A stretch of DNA of 64,000 bases from Actinopolymorpha pittospori. Its GTDB lineage: Bacteria > Actinomycetota > Actinomycetes > Propionibacteriales > Actinopolymorphaceae. Under the pieces are notes generated by a model. The model was not told the origin of the DNA. It worked only from the letters and a program-made list of their open reading frames with translations, and ran no database searches. Position numbers and translations under genes: made by a program. Location of the stretch: contig NZ_JADBEM010000001.1 of assembly GCF_014873875.1 (NCBI RefSeq), positions 8,804,001 to 8,868,000 of the forward strand. The letters are read 5' to 3'. Shown one piece after another: positions 26,633 to 34,522 of the stretch; the stretch's first letter is position 1, and each line of letters starts with the position of its first letter.

Positions 26633-27244
26633 GTGGGAACCACGTCGAAACGACCAGAAGCCACACCAGCGGAAGGTCAGCTCCGCGGCGGGCGCGGAGC
26701 GCGCGAGCGCATCCTGCGTACGGCGGCCAGGCTCTTCTACGAGCAGGGTGTCAACGCCACCGGGATGGAGCAGCTCACCGACGTGGCACACGTCTCCAAG
26801 CGGACGTTCTACCTGCACTTCCCCAGCAAGGAAGCATTGGTGGAGGCATATCTGCACCGCTTCCGCACCGACGCGCCGCTCGCTCGGGAACACGTGCTCA
26901 CCCGCGCCGACCTGCCCGCGCGGGACCGACTGCTCGCCATGTTCGAGCGCCCGGAGTCCTCCGTGGCGCTGCGCGGGTGTCCGTTCCACAACGTCGCGGT
27001 GGAGATCGCCGACGTCTCGGCCCCGGCGCGCACGCTGGTGTCGAATCACAAGCGGGAGTTCGCCGAGCGCATCCGCGAGGTCGCGGCCGCGGCCGGAGCG
27101 AGCGACCCGGACCGGCTGGCCCGCCAGCTCGCCGTTCTCTACGACGGCGCGACCGCCCTGGCCATCGCGGTGAACAGCCCGGAGCCGTACGACGACGCGC
27201 GTTCTGCCGCCGAAGCGCTCATCGACGGGGGCGTCCCGGCGTGA
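26633..27244 (+). CDS. TetR/AcrR-family repressor
   Basis: The 203-aa protein has a TetR helix-turn-helix at ~22-68 (ARERILRTAARLFYEQGVNATGM, split: RERILRTAARLFYEQG, MEQLTDVAHVSKRTFYLHFPS) and a helical C-terminal ligand domain with CPFHN near residue 115. The GTG at 26633 directly follows the operator region and has no ribosome site, so the mRNA may be leaderless; an upstream extension would run through the operators. It diverges from the hydrolase-SDR operon and ends 7 bp from the convergent FAD oxidoreductase. The paired palindromic sites suggest it represses both sides until a small ligand binds. Confidence 0.9.
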   Translation: MGTTSKRPEATPAEGQLRGGRGARERILRTAARLFYEQGVNATGMEQLTDVAHVSKRTFYLHFPSKEALVEAYLHRFRTDAPLAREHVLTRADLPARDRLLAMFERPESSVALRGCPFHNVAVEIADVSAPARTLVSNHKREFAERIREVAAAAGASDPDRLARQLAVLYDGATALAIAVNSPEPYDDARSAAEALIDGGVPA

Positions 27245-27251
27245 GGCGGCC

Positions 27252-28922
27252 TCAGCGACGCCCGTAGGCAAAGCCCTCCCCCTGGGCCAGGTGCTCATAG
27301 ACCAGCCGTACCGCCATCGCGCCCTCTCCCACACCCGAGGCGACCCGCTTGGTCGAGCCGCTCCGCACGTCGCCCGCGGCGAACACCCCGGGCAGGCTGG
27401 TCTCGAGAAGGCTCGACGGGATCGGGTCCACGACGTCGGGCCCGGTGAGCACGAACCCGTCCGCGTCACAGGCCACCTTCTCCCCCAGCCACCGCGTGCA
27501 CGGCGTGACACCGATGAACACGAACAGCCCGCGGGCCTCCACCTCACGACAGGTCCCCGTCTCGGAGTCCTCGACCAGCAGGGCCCGTAGCACCCGGTCT
27601 CCGCGCAGCTCACGGATCTCGCTGTGCCGTGACACCTCGATGTTCGCGGTGCGCTCGATCTCGGTGACGAGATAGCGCGACATGTTCTCGGCGAGGTCCC
27701 GCTCGCGGACGACGAGGCTGACCCTGCTCGCGGTGTGGGACAGGAAGAGTGCCGCCTGACCGGCGGAGTTGCCGCCGCCCACCACGGCGACAGGCGCGTC
27801 GCCGCACCACTGCGCCTCCTGCTGGGTCGCGGCGTAGTAGATGCTCGTCGCCTCGAAGTCGGCGAGCCGGGGCACCGGCAACCTGCGGTACTGGGCGCCG
27901 GAGGCGATCAGGACCGTACGTCCACAGACCGAACATCCGTCCTCGACCCGCACGGCGTAGTGACCGTCCTCCTCCTCGAGCCCGGTCGCGGTCGCCGGAA
28001 CGCTCAACCTGGCACCGAACTTCTGCGCCTGGATGGCGGCCCGCGTGGCGAGTTCGGCGCCGGAGATCCCGGACGGGAAGCCGAGGTAGTTCTCGATCCG
28101 GGACGACGTACCGGCCTGGCCACCGGTCGCCACGGCTTCGAGCGCGACGACCGACATGCCCTCCGACGCGGCGTACACCGCTGCCGCGAGGCCGGTGGGA
28201 CCGGCGCCGACGACCACGAGGTCGAGCAGACCCGGAGGTGCGCTGGCGACAGGAACGCCGAGCCGCCGCGCGAGTTCGACGTTGCTCGGGTCGCGCAGCA
28301 ACTCCTGCCCGCCCAGGATCACGATCGGGGTCTCCTCCGGCCGCACACCAAGGCCGCTCAACAACCGCTCCGCCGCCGGGTCCTTGTCCAGGTCGACGAA
28401 GCGGTGTGGCTGCCGGTTGCGGGCGGCGAACTCCCGCAGCCGGTGGGTACCAGCGGAGTAGCTGGAACCGATGATCCGGAAGCCGACGCCGATCCCGATC
28501 AGCAACGAACGCCGAAGCAGGTAGGCACGCAGGACCAGGTCGCCGAGCATCGGATCGCGCTCGACCACACCGCGCAGGTCCGCCGGTGACAGTTCGAGGA
28601 CCTCGCCGTCCTCCGCCACCACCGCGGTGGCGAGGGACGCCTGACCGGTCAGCAGGCCGAGCTCACCGACGAAGCGGCCCGGCCCGTGCACGGTGATGAG
28701 CTGTTGCTCCTGTGATTCGTAGCCCGCGACGACGGCGACCTTTCCGGACAGGACCACGAAGAAGTCGTAACCCTCCACGGCCTCGCCGTAGAGCACCTCA
28801 CCGATCCTGGTGTGCCGATGTTCTCCATGCGTGCTGAGCGCGTCGACCTGCGACTCGCGCAGTCGCGGGAAGGCGCCCTGCAGATCCGGCGTCTCCTCGA
28901 GTGTCCTCAGCCACTCGCGCAC
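27252..28922 (-). CDS. Cyclic-nucleotide-binding domain fused to thioredoxin reductase-like FAD oxidoreductase
   Basis: The 556-aa protein begins with a cNMP-binding beta-roll (~20-140; GEVLYGEAVEGYDFFVVLSGKVAVV, split at GKVAVV, then GRFVGELGLLTGQ). A thioredoxin-like spacer follows at ~165-240 (HRFVDLDKDPAAERLL, VRPEETPIVILGG). The C-terminal TrxR-like part has FAD motif VVGAGPTGLAAAVYAASEG, GGQAGTSSRIENYLGFP, NADPH motif VAVVGGGNSAGQAA and GVFAAGDVRSG. The redox CxxC of true TrxR is absent. The GTG at 28922 is preferred for its GGGGG site and for N-terminal length; a TTG at 28988 is possible. It ends the chaperone-thioredoxin series and may pass electrons to an unknown partner. Confidence 0.85.
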   Translation of the reverse strand: MREWLRTLEETPDLQGAFPRLRESQVDALSTHGEHRHTRIGEVLYGEAVEGYDFFVVLSGKVAVVAGYESQEQQLITVHGPGRFVGELGLLTGQASLATAVVAEDGEVLELSPADLRGVVERDPMLGDLVLRAYLLRRSLLIGIGVGFRIIGSSYSAGTHRLREFAARNRQPHRFVDLDKDPAAERLLSGLGVRPEETPIVILGGQELLRDPSNVELARRLGVPVASAPPGLLDLVVVGAGPTGLAAAVYAASEGMSVVALEAVATGGQAGTSSRIENYLGFPSGISGAELATRAAIQAQKFGARLSVPATATGLEEEDGHYAVRVEDGCSVCGRTVLIASGAQYRRLPVPRLADFEATSIYYAATQQEAQWCGDAPVAVVGGGNSAGQAALFLSHTASRVSLVVRERDLAENMSRYLVTEIERTANIEVSRHSEIRELRGDRVLRALLVEDSETGTCREVEARGLFVFIGVTPCTRWLGEKVACDADGFVLTGPDVVDPIPSSLLETSLPGVFAAGDVRSGSTKRVASGVGEGAMAVRLVYEHLAQGEGFAYGRR

Positions 28923-28981
28923 CGCGGCCCCCAGTTCCTCGCGCCCCGTCCGGCAGGTCGTCGTCGGCCTGGTCCGGCTCG

Positions 28982-29023
28982 TCGTCAACCGTTCTGCTCG
29001 TCAACCGTTCTGCTCGTCAACCG
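28982..29023. repeat. 16-bp tandem repeat, 2.6 copies
   Basis: TCGTCAACCGTTCTGC is at 28982-28997 and 28998-29013, with a partial third copy (TCGTCAACCG) at 29014-29023. It fills the spacer between the UBP zinc-finger gene and the FAD oxidoreductase. It has no hairpin and no spacers, so it is not CRISPR. Confidence 0.85.
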
Positions 29024-29025
29024 GG

Positions 29026-29289
29026 TCAGACGTACTGTTCGTCGAAGTAGCACCAGCGCCAGTCCTCCCCCGGCTCGAACGACCGCACGATCGGGTGACC
29101 GACGCCGTGCGCGTGCGCGCGTGCGTGGCGCAGCGGCGACGAGTCGCAGCAGCCGACGTGGCCGCAGGTGAGGCAGAGCCGCAGGTGCACCCACGGCGAG
29201 CCGAGGCGCAGGCACTCCTCACAACCCGCGGGGGTACGCGCCTCCACGGGACGAACAGCGCTCATGTGTGGATCCACCGCCACTGGCAT
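29026..29289 (-). CDS. UBP-type zinc finger protein
   Basis: The 87-aa protein is a single ZnF-UBP domain. Candidate zinc ligands are C23 and C26 (CEEC), C39 and C42 (CLTC), C47/C48, and the histidines at H55, H59, H61 and H65, with the typical LRLCLTCGHVGCCDSS and HPIVRSFEPGEDWRWCY. In eukaryotes this fold binds the ubiquitin tail. In actinobacteria its partner is unknown; stand-alone copies often lie beside FAD/thioredoxin-like genes, as here. The ATG at 29289 has GAGGAG six bases upstream. It is 41 bp after thioredoxin and 103 bp before the cNMP-FAD gene. Confidence 0.9.
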   Translation of the reverse strand: MPVAVDPHMSAVRPVEARTPAGCEECLRLGSPWVHLRLCLTCGHVGCCDSSPLRHARAHAHGVGHPIVRSFEPGEDWRWCYFDEQYV

Positions 29290-29330
29290 GTCGATCTCCT
29301 CGTTCCTGAACTCACTTCTCGCTCGGGCGC

Positions 29331-29798
29331 TCACGTCCCGCTCGAGCTCCGCGCGACCTCGGCGAGGGCTCCCTCCACCCAGGCCCGCAGCATGTGGGCC
29401 GGCACCGCACCCAGTTGGGTCGCGACGACCTGGCCGTTCTTCATGACCAACAGGGTCGGGACGGCCTGGACGTCGAACCGCTCGGCGATGGCCGGCGCCT
29501 TGTCGACGTCGACCTTGACCAGCTTGATCCGGCCGGCGAGGTCGCGCGCGACCTGCTCCAGCGCCGGGCTGACCATCCGGCACGGACCGCACCACGTCGC
29601 CCACAGGTCGACCACGACCGGGATGCTGGAGCGGTCCACCACCTCGGCGAAGTTGTCGTCCCCCGCGACACCGATCCACGGCAGCGCCGCGCCGCAGTCA
29701 CCGCACTGCGGCACTCCGTCCGCGATCGTCGGTACGCGGTTACGGCGGCCACAGTTCGGGCACTCCACGACATTGGTCTCGACGTCGGTGCTTGCCAT
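29331..29798 (-). CDS. Thioredoxin 2 type, zinc-ribbon thioredoxin
   Basis: The 155-aa protein has an N-terminal zinc ribbon (C13, C16, C32, C35: CPNC and CGDC) followed by a complete thioredoxin fold. The active site is WCGPC with C70 and C73, and the cis-proline is in VQAVPTLLVMKNG. This layout is that of thioredoxin 2 (TrxC), a cytosolic disulfide reductase that responds to oxidative stress. The ATG at 29798 has GAGG close upstream. It is 56 bp after clpB, so it is probably part of the chaperone transcript, linking protein refolding to thiol repair. Confidence 0.93.
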   Translation of the reverse strand: MASTDVETNVVECPNCGRRNRVPTIADGVPQCGDCGAALPWIGVAGDDNFAEVVDRSSIPVVVDLWATWCGPCRMVSPALEQVARDLAGRIKLVKVDVDKAPAIAERFDVQAVPTLLVMKNGQVVATQLGAVPAHMLRAWVEGALAEVARSSSGT

Positions 29799-29854
29799 CG
29801 ACCTCGCCCCCCCTCTCTCTCGTTGCTCGCGACGCGTTGCCCGGCCGTCGCGGA

Positions 29855-32494
29855 TCAGGCCGCCTTCGCCTGGTCGGTCGGCGTCGGGTTCTCGTACGCC
29901 ACGACGATCTCGCCGTCCTTCGCCTCCACGCGAAGCGTCGCGCCGTCGTGGATGTCGCCACCGATCAGCGTGCGACCGATCCAGGTCTCCACCTCGCGGG
30001 CGATGAAGCGCCGCAGTGGCCGCGCGCCGTAGACCGGGTCGAACCCCTCGGAGGCGATCAACCTGCGGGCCGGCTCGGTGACCTCGAGCGTCATCCGCCG
30101 TTCGGACAGGCGCAGCCGCAGCTCGTCGAACATCAGGTCGACGATCTGCTCGATCTCGGCCAGCGTGAGCGGCTTGAACAACACGATCTCGTCGACCCGG
30201 TTGAGGAACTCCGGCCGGAAGCGCCCGCGCAGGTCGGCCATCACCCGGGCGCGCGCGTCCGGCTGGATCTCACCCTGCGCGGTGACGCCCTCCAGGAGGT
30301 ACTCCGACCCCACGTTGGAGGTCATGATGATCACCGTGTTGCGGAAGTCGATCGTGTGGCCCTGGCCGTCGGTGAGCCGCCCGTCGTCGAGCACCTGTAG
30401 CAACGCGTTGAAGACGTCGGAGTGCGCCTTCTCGATCTCGTCGAAGAGGACGACGGAGTACGGCTTGCGGCGAACGGCCTCGGTGAGCTGGCCGCCCTCC
30501 TCGTACCCCACGTAGCCGGGTGGCGCTCCGACCAGCCGGCTCACCGTGTGGCGCTCCTGGTACTCGCTCATGTCGACCCGGACCATGTTCTCCTCGGTGT
30601 CGAAGAGGGCCTCCGCGAGCGCCTTCGCCAGCTCGGTCTTCCCAACCCCCGTAGGGCCGAGGAAGATGAACGACCCGATCGGCCGGCGCGGGTCCTTGAT
30701 GCCGGACCGGGCCCGGATCACCGCGTCCGCGACCAGTTGGACCGCCTCGTCCTGACCGACCACCCGCTGGTGCAGGATCTGGTCAAGGCGCAGCAGCTTC
30801 TCCCGCTCGCCCTCCTGCAGCCGGCTGACCGGGATGCCGGTCCAGCGGGCCACGATGCTCGCGATCTCCTCCTCCGTGACGACCTCGCGCAGCAGCCGCC
30901 GGTCGCCGAGCCGGGCGGTGAGCTTCTCCTCCTCCGCGCGCAGCCGGCGTTCCAGCTCGGGCAGCTTCCCGTGCATCAGCTCGGCGGCGCGGTTCAGGTC
31001 GTAGGCACGCTCGGCCCCCTCAGCCTCCCGGTGGACGTGCTCGATCTCCTGCCGCAACTCCTGCACGCGCCGCAACGCCTGGCGTTCGGCCTCCCACTGC
31101 GCCCTGGTCGCGTCGGCCTCGGCCCGCAGGTCGGCGAGCTCCCTGCGCAGCTCCTCTAGCCGCTGCTGGCTCGCCGGGTCGGGCTCCTTCGCGAGCGCGG
31201 CCTCCTCGATCTCCAGCCGCATCACCCGACGGGTCGCCTCGTCCAGCTCCGCGGGCATCGAGTCGATCTCGGTGCGAAGCATCGCGCAGGCCTCGTCCAC
31301 CAGGTCGATGGCCTTGTCGGGCAGGAACCGGTCGGAGATGTAGCGGTGACTCAGGACGACCGCCGCGACGAGTGCGCTGTCCTGGATCTTCACGCCGTGG
31401 AAGACCTCCAGTCGCTCCCGCAGGCCACGCAGGATGGAGATCGCGTCCTCCTCCGACGGCTCGTCCACGTGGACCGGCTGGAAGCGACGTTCGAGCGCGG
31501 CGTCCTTCTCGACCTGCTTGCGGTACTCGTCGACGGTCGTCGCGCCGATCATGTGCAGCTCACCGCGGGCGAGCATCGGCTTGAGCATGTTGCCGGCGTC
31601 CATGGCGCCCTCGGCCGCGCCGGCCCCGACCACCGTGTGCAGCTCGTCGACGAACAGCAGGATCCGCCCCTGCGCGGCGCGTACTTCACTCAACACCGCC
31701 TTCAGACGTTCCTCGAACTCCCCGCGGTACTTCGCGCCGGCCACCAGCGAGCCCATGTCGAGCGCGAAGATCACCTTGTCCCGCAGGCCTTCGGGCACGT
31801 CGCCGTTGGCGATCCGTTGCGCGAGGCCCTCCACGATCGCCGTCTTGCCGACCCCGGGATCACCGAGCAGCACCGGGTTGTTCTTCGTCTTCCTCGACAG
31901 GATCTGGATCACCCGCCGGATCTCGCCGTCGCGCCCGATCACAGGGTCGAGCCGGCCCGACACCGCGTCGGCGACAAGGTCCCGGCCGTACTTCTCCAGC
32001 GCTTCGTACGCCACCTCCGGCATGGCGGAGGTGACCCGCTGGTTGCCCCGGACCGCCGTGAGCGCCTGAAGAAACCGGTCCCGGGTCAGCCCCTGTTCGC
32101 GCAGGAGCCGACCGGACGCACTGGTCGGGCCCTCCTCCAGGAGCGCCATGACCAGGTGCTCGACGGAGACGTACTCGTCCTTGAGCCGTCGCGCCTCGCG
32201 GTCGGCGGTGTCGAGCAGGTGGGCGAGCCGTTGGGTGAGGAAGACCTGGCCCGGCTGGGCACCCGGCCCGGTCACCCGCGGGCGGCGTTCGACCTCCGCC
32301 TCGACCTCCTTGCGGAGCAGGTCCGGATCCGCGCCGGCCTGCCCGAGGAGCCGCGGCACCAGTCCCTCCGGCTGGTCGAGCAGGGCGAGCAGCAGGTGCT
32401 CACCGTCCACCTCAGTGTGGCCGAAGCGCGACGCCTTCCCCTGTGCGTCCTGCAGGGCCTCCTGGGACTTCTGGGTCAGCCGGTTCACGTCCAC
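29855..32494 (-). CDS. clpB: ATP-dependent disaggregase ClpB
   Basis: ClpB rescues proteins from aggregates together with DnaK. The 879-aa product has the N domain (RLTQKSQEALQDAQGKASRFGH), the first AAA+ module (Walker A GDPGVGKT near 215; FVDELHTVVGAG), a coiled-coil middle domain at ~400-530, and the second AAA+ module (Walker A GPTGVGKT near 613; LFDEIEKAH; sensor region). The middle domain marks ClpB rather than ClpC or ClpA. The GTG at 32494 has GGAGG six bases upstream and overlaps the end of the preceding regulator gene by 10 bp, so the two are translationally coupled. The extension to 33178 is a shadow of dnaJ. Confidence 0.97.
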   Translation of the reverse strand: MDVNRLTQKSQEALQDAQGKASRFGHTEVDGEHLLLALLDQPEGLVPRLLGQAGADPDLLRKEVEAEVERRPRVTGPGAQPGQVFLTQRLAHLLDTADREARRLKDEYVSVEHLVMALLEEGPTSASGRLLREQGLTRDRFLQALTAVRGNQRVTSAMPEVAYEALEKYGRDLVADAVSGRLDPVIGRDGEIRRVIQILSRKTKNNPVLLGDPGVGKTAIVEGLAQRIANGDVPEGLRDKVIFALDMGSLVAGAKYRGEFEERLKAVLSEVRAAQGRILLFVDELHTVVGAGAAEGAMDAGNMLKPMLARGELHMIGATTVDEYRKQVEKDAALERRFQPVHVDEPSEEDAISILRGLRERLEVFHGVKIQDSALVAAVVLSHRYISDRFLPDKAIDLVDEACAMLRTEIDSMPAELDEATRRVMRLEIEEAALAKEPDPASQQRLEELRRELADLRAEADATRAQWEAERQALRRVQELRQEIEHVHREAEGAERAYDLNRAAELMHGKLPELERRLRAEEEKLTARLGDRRLLREVVTEEEIASIVARWTGIPVSRLQEGEREKLLRLDQILHQRVVGQDEAVQLVADAVIRARSGIKDPRRPIGSFIFLGPTGVGKTELAKALAEALFDTEENMVRVDMSEYQERHTVSRLVGAPPGYVGYEEGGQLTEAVRRKPYSVVLFDEIEKAHSDVFNALLQVLDDGRLTDGQGHTIDFRNTVIIMTSNVGSEYLLEGVTAQGEIQPDARARVMADLRGRFRPEFLNRVDEIVLFKPLTLAEIEQIVDLMFDELRLRLSERRMTLEVTEPARRLIASEGFDPVYGARPLRRFIAREVETWIGRTLIGGDIHDGATLRVEAKDGEIVVAYENPTPTDQAKAA

Positions 32495-32862
32495 GATCGC
32501 CCTCCGATCCGTCGGACTGTGTAGGCGCGGGGTGCGGATGTCTGGCGCGGGGGTGGACGCAGGCCAGCGTGCTGGTCGGCCGCCTCGAGTTCGGCGATGC
32601 GGTCGAGCAGGTCGATCACGACGCCGATGCCGGCGTAGTTGAGGCCGAACCCGGCCCGGAGCCGTTCGATCCGCGCGACGCGGGTCAGTTCGCCCGGACC
32701 GAAGTGCAGGGCGCCGGAGGGATCGGCGTCGGCGTCCAGCAGCCCGAGGGCCACCAGCCGGCGTACGAGGTCCGGGTGCAGGCCCGCCTGGCGGGCGAAG
32801 GCGTCGAGGTCGAGCCGGTCGTCGGCCCGGCGGACGCGTACCTGGACGAGCGCGAAGCCCAT
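32485..32862 (-). CDS. CbpM/HspR-like MerR-family chaperone modulator
   Basis: The 125-aa protein has a MerR_2-type helix-turn-helix (DLDAFARQAGLHPDLVRRLVALGLLD, split at GLHPDLVRRL), then FGPGELTRVARIERLRAGFGLNYAGIGVV and a dimer helix DLLDRIAELEA. This matches CbpM, which binds and restrains the DnaJ-like CbpA, better than HspR, the heat-shock repressor with a longer DNA-binding start. The ATG at 32862 has GGAGG five bases upstream and is 2 bp after the dnaJ stop. Its 3' end overlaps clpB by 10 bp. Both roles, repressor and co-chaperone modulator, remain possible. Confidence 0.8.
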   Translation of the reverse strand: MGFALVQVRVRRADDRLDLDAFARQAGLHPDLVRRLVALGLLDADADPSGALHFGPGELTRVARIERLRAGFGLNYAGIGVVIDLLDRIAELEAADQHAGLRPPPRQTSAPRAYTVRRIGGRSWT

Positions 32863-32864
32863 GG

Positions 32865-33863
32865 TCACCTCCCCCTCGAGTCGGCGTATCCGGAGTCGGC
32901 GTGCGCCCGGGTCGAGACCCTGGCCAGCTCGGAGTACAGCCGCCGCTCCTCGTCGGAGAGGTGCCTCGGCACCATGATCCGAGCCTCGGCGTAGAGGTCA
33001 CCGGGCTCGCCGCGCGGGTTGGGCATGCCGCGTCCACGCAGCCGCAGGCGACGGCCGCTCGACGTACCAGGAGGGACCTTGACCTTCGCCTCGCCGCCCG
33101 GTGTCTCCACCTGGACCGAGGCGCCGAGCGCCGCCTCCCAGGGGGCCAGCCGCATGTCGACGTCGATGTCGCGGCCATGGACGCGGTACCGCGGATGCCG
33201 GGCCAGTCGTACGACCAGGTAGAGGTCGCCGGGTTCGGCCCCGTCGCTGCCCCGGCCGCCCTGCCCGGCCAGCCGGATCCGCTGGCCGTCGGTCACGCCG
33301 GGCGGGATGTTCACGTCGTACTGGCGCTGCCCCTCCGGTCCCGCCAGCGTGATCGAGTGCCGGCCACCGCGGTAGGCGTCCTCCACGCTCAGGACCAGCT
33401 CGGCCTCCTGGTCCGCGCCCGGGATGGGGCCCCAGCCCCGCCCGCCGCGACCGGTGAACATGCCACCGAAGAGGTCCTCGATGTCGATGCCCTCCGCGCC
33501 AGCAAAACCGCCGAACCCACCCCTGTCGGCACCGCCCCAGCCCGGGCCCCCGGCACCGGCACCGGCGCCCGCACCGGCCCGGCCGGCACCGGCACGGGCC
33601 TGCGCCCGCGCCCAGGTCTCCGGGTCGACATCCTCCGGTACGCGGCGGAAGTCGGGCCCGAACGCGTCGTAGCGCTTGCGCAGGTCCGGGTTGGACAGGA
33701 CGTCGTAGGCCTCCGAGACGTCCTTGAACCGCTCCTCCGCGCCCGGATCCTTGTTGACGTCGGGGTGGTTCTCCCGGGCCAGCGTCCGGTAGGCGCGCTG
33801 GATCTCCTCCCGCGTCGCCGTCCTCGGTACGCCGAGCATCTCGTAGAAGTCGCGGCCGGCCAT
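32865..33863 (-). CDS. dnaJ: DnaJ-family co-chaperone, CbpA type (no zinc finger)
   Basis: The 332-aa protein has a J domain (MAGRDFYEMLGVPRTATREE, with HPD near residue 32-35), a Gly/Ala-rich linker with the alternating run AGAGRAGAGAGAGAGG, a short IDIEDLFGGMF segment, and the two beta C-terminal substrate domains ending in a dimer helix. The Cys-rich zinc domain is missing, so it is class II (CbpA). It stimulates DnaK ATPase and delivers clients. The ATG at 33863 overlaps the grpE stop by 1 nt (TGATG). The next gene, CbpM-like, fits a CbpA-CbpM pair. Confidence 0.93.
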   Translation of the reverse strand: MAGRDFYEMLGVPRTATREEIQRAYRTLARENHPDVNKDPGAEERFKDVSEAYDVLSNPDLRKRYDAFGPDFRRVPEDVDPETWARAQARAGAGRAGAGAGAGAGGPGWGGADRGGFGGFAGAEGIDIEDLFGGMFTGRGGRGWGPIPGADQEAELVLSVEDAYRGGRHSITLAGPEGQRQYDVNIPPGVTDGQRIRLAGQGGRGSDGAEPGDLYLVVRLARHPRYRVHGRDIDVDMRLAPWEAALGASVQVETPGGEAKVKVPPGTSSGRRLRLRGRGMPNPRGEPGDLYAEARIMVPRHLSDEERRLYSELARVSTRAHADSGYADSRGR

Positions 33864-34474
33864 CACTCCGCCTTCGTGGCCACCACCACGCCGGTGGGCC
33901 GCAGTTGGCTGCCGCCCTCGCCGTACCCGGGTCGTACGACGTCGAGGACGGTCCCGGCCGGTACGTCCGCGCTCGGCATCGTGGCGATCGCCTCGTGCCG
34001 GCTCGGGTCGAACGTCGCCCCCACCTCGTCGTCCTGGCGCGGGAACCCGAGTCCGGCGAGCATGGCGACCGCCTGTGCGAGGACGGCCTGGATGCCCTCG
34101 ACGATCGCGGAGGACTCGGCCTGGCCGTGGGCGAGCGCCCGGTCCAGATTGTCCAGGACCGGTAGCCACTGGTTGGCCAACTGGGTGCGTACGTCGGCCC
34201 GTTGGCCTTCCAGATCGCGCGCGTGACGCTTGCGCTGGTTGTCGAGGTCGGCGACGGCGCGACGCCACAGGTCCTCGTACTCGGCCGCCCTGGTCTCCAG
34301 CTCGTCGATGAGCGCGTCGGCCTCGGCGCGCTCGTCGTCCGGCATGCCCGCGGTGGCCGAGACGTCCCTCTCGACATCCGGCGCGGAGCGCTGGGAGGGG
34401 GTGCTCGGTTCCACCCCCGACCGCTCCGGCGTGGCGGCGGCCGCGTCACGCGGCGATGGTTGCTGCTCGCTCAT
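33863..34474 (-). CDS. grpE: Nucleotide exchange factor GrpE
   Basis: GrpE releases ADP from DnaK. The 203-aa product has a disordered acidic N-terminus (~1-45), a long dimer helix (LIDELETRAAEYEDLWRRAVADLDNQRKRHARDLE, split at DLDNQRKRH), and the C-terminal beta domain ending VVRPGYGEGGSQLRPTGVVVA with the family pattern for the beta tip (RHEAIATMPSADVPAGTV). The ATG at 34474 has a weak ribosome site. It is 48 bp after dnaK and overlaps dnaJ by 1 nt, the usual actinobacterial order. Confidence 0.96.
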   Translation of the reverse strand: MSEQQPSPRDAAAATPERSGVEPSTPSQRSAPDVERDVSATAGMPDDERAEADALIDELETRAAEYEDLWRRAVADLDNQRKRHARDLEGQRADVRTQLANQWLPVLDNLDRALAHGQAESSAIVEGIQAVLAQAVAMLAGLGFPRQDDEVGATFDPSRHEAIATMPSADVPAGTVLDVVRPGYGEGGSQLRPTGVVVATKAE

Positions 34475-34522
34475 CCAGTGCCACTCCGTCGTGAACTCGG
34501 GTCGGTCCGTTGAGAACTCGGG

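Noticed and set aside
28923..28988. TTG start at 28988 for the cNMP-FAD oxidoreductase
   Set aside because: It lies inside the 16-bp tandem repeat with no ribosome site; GTG 28922 has GGGGG upstream and fits family length.
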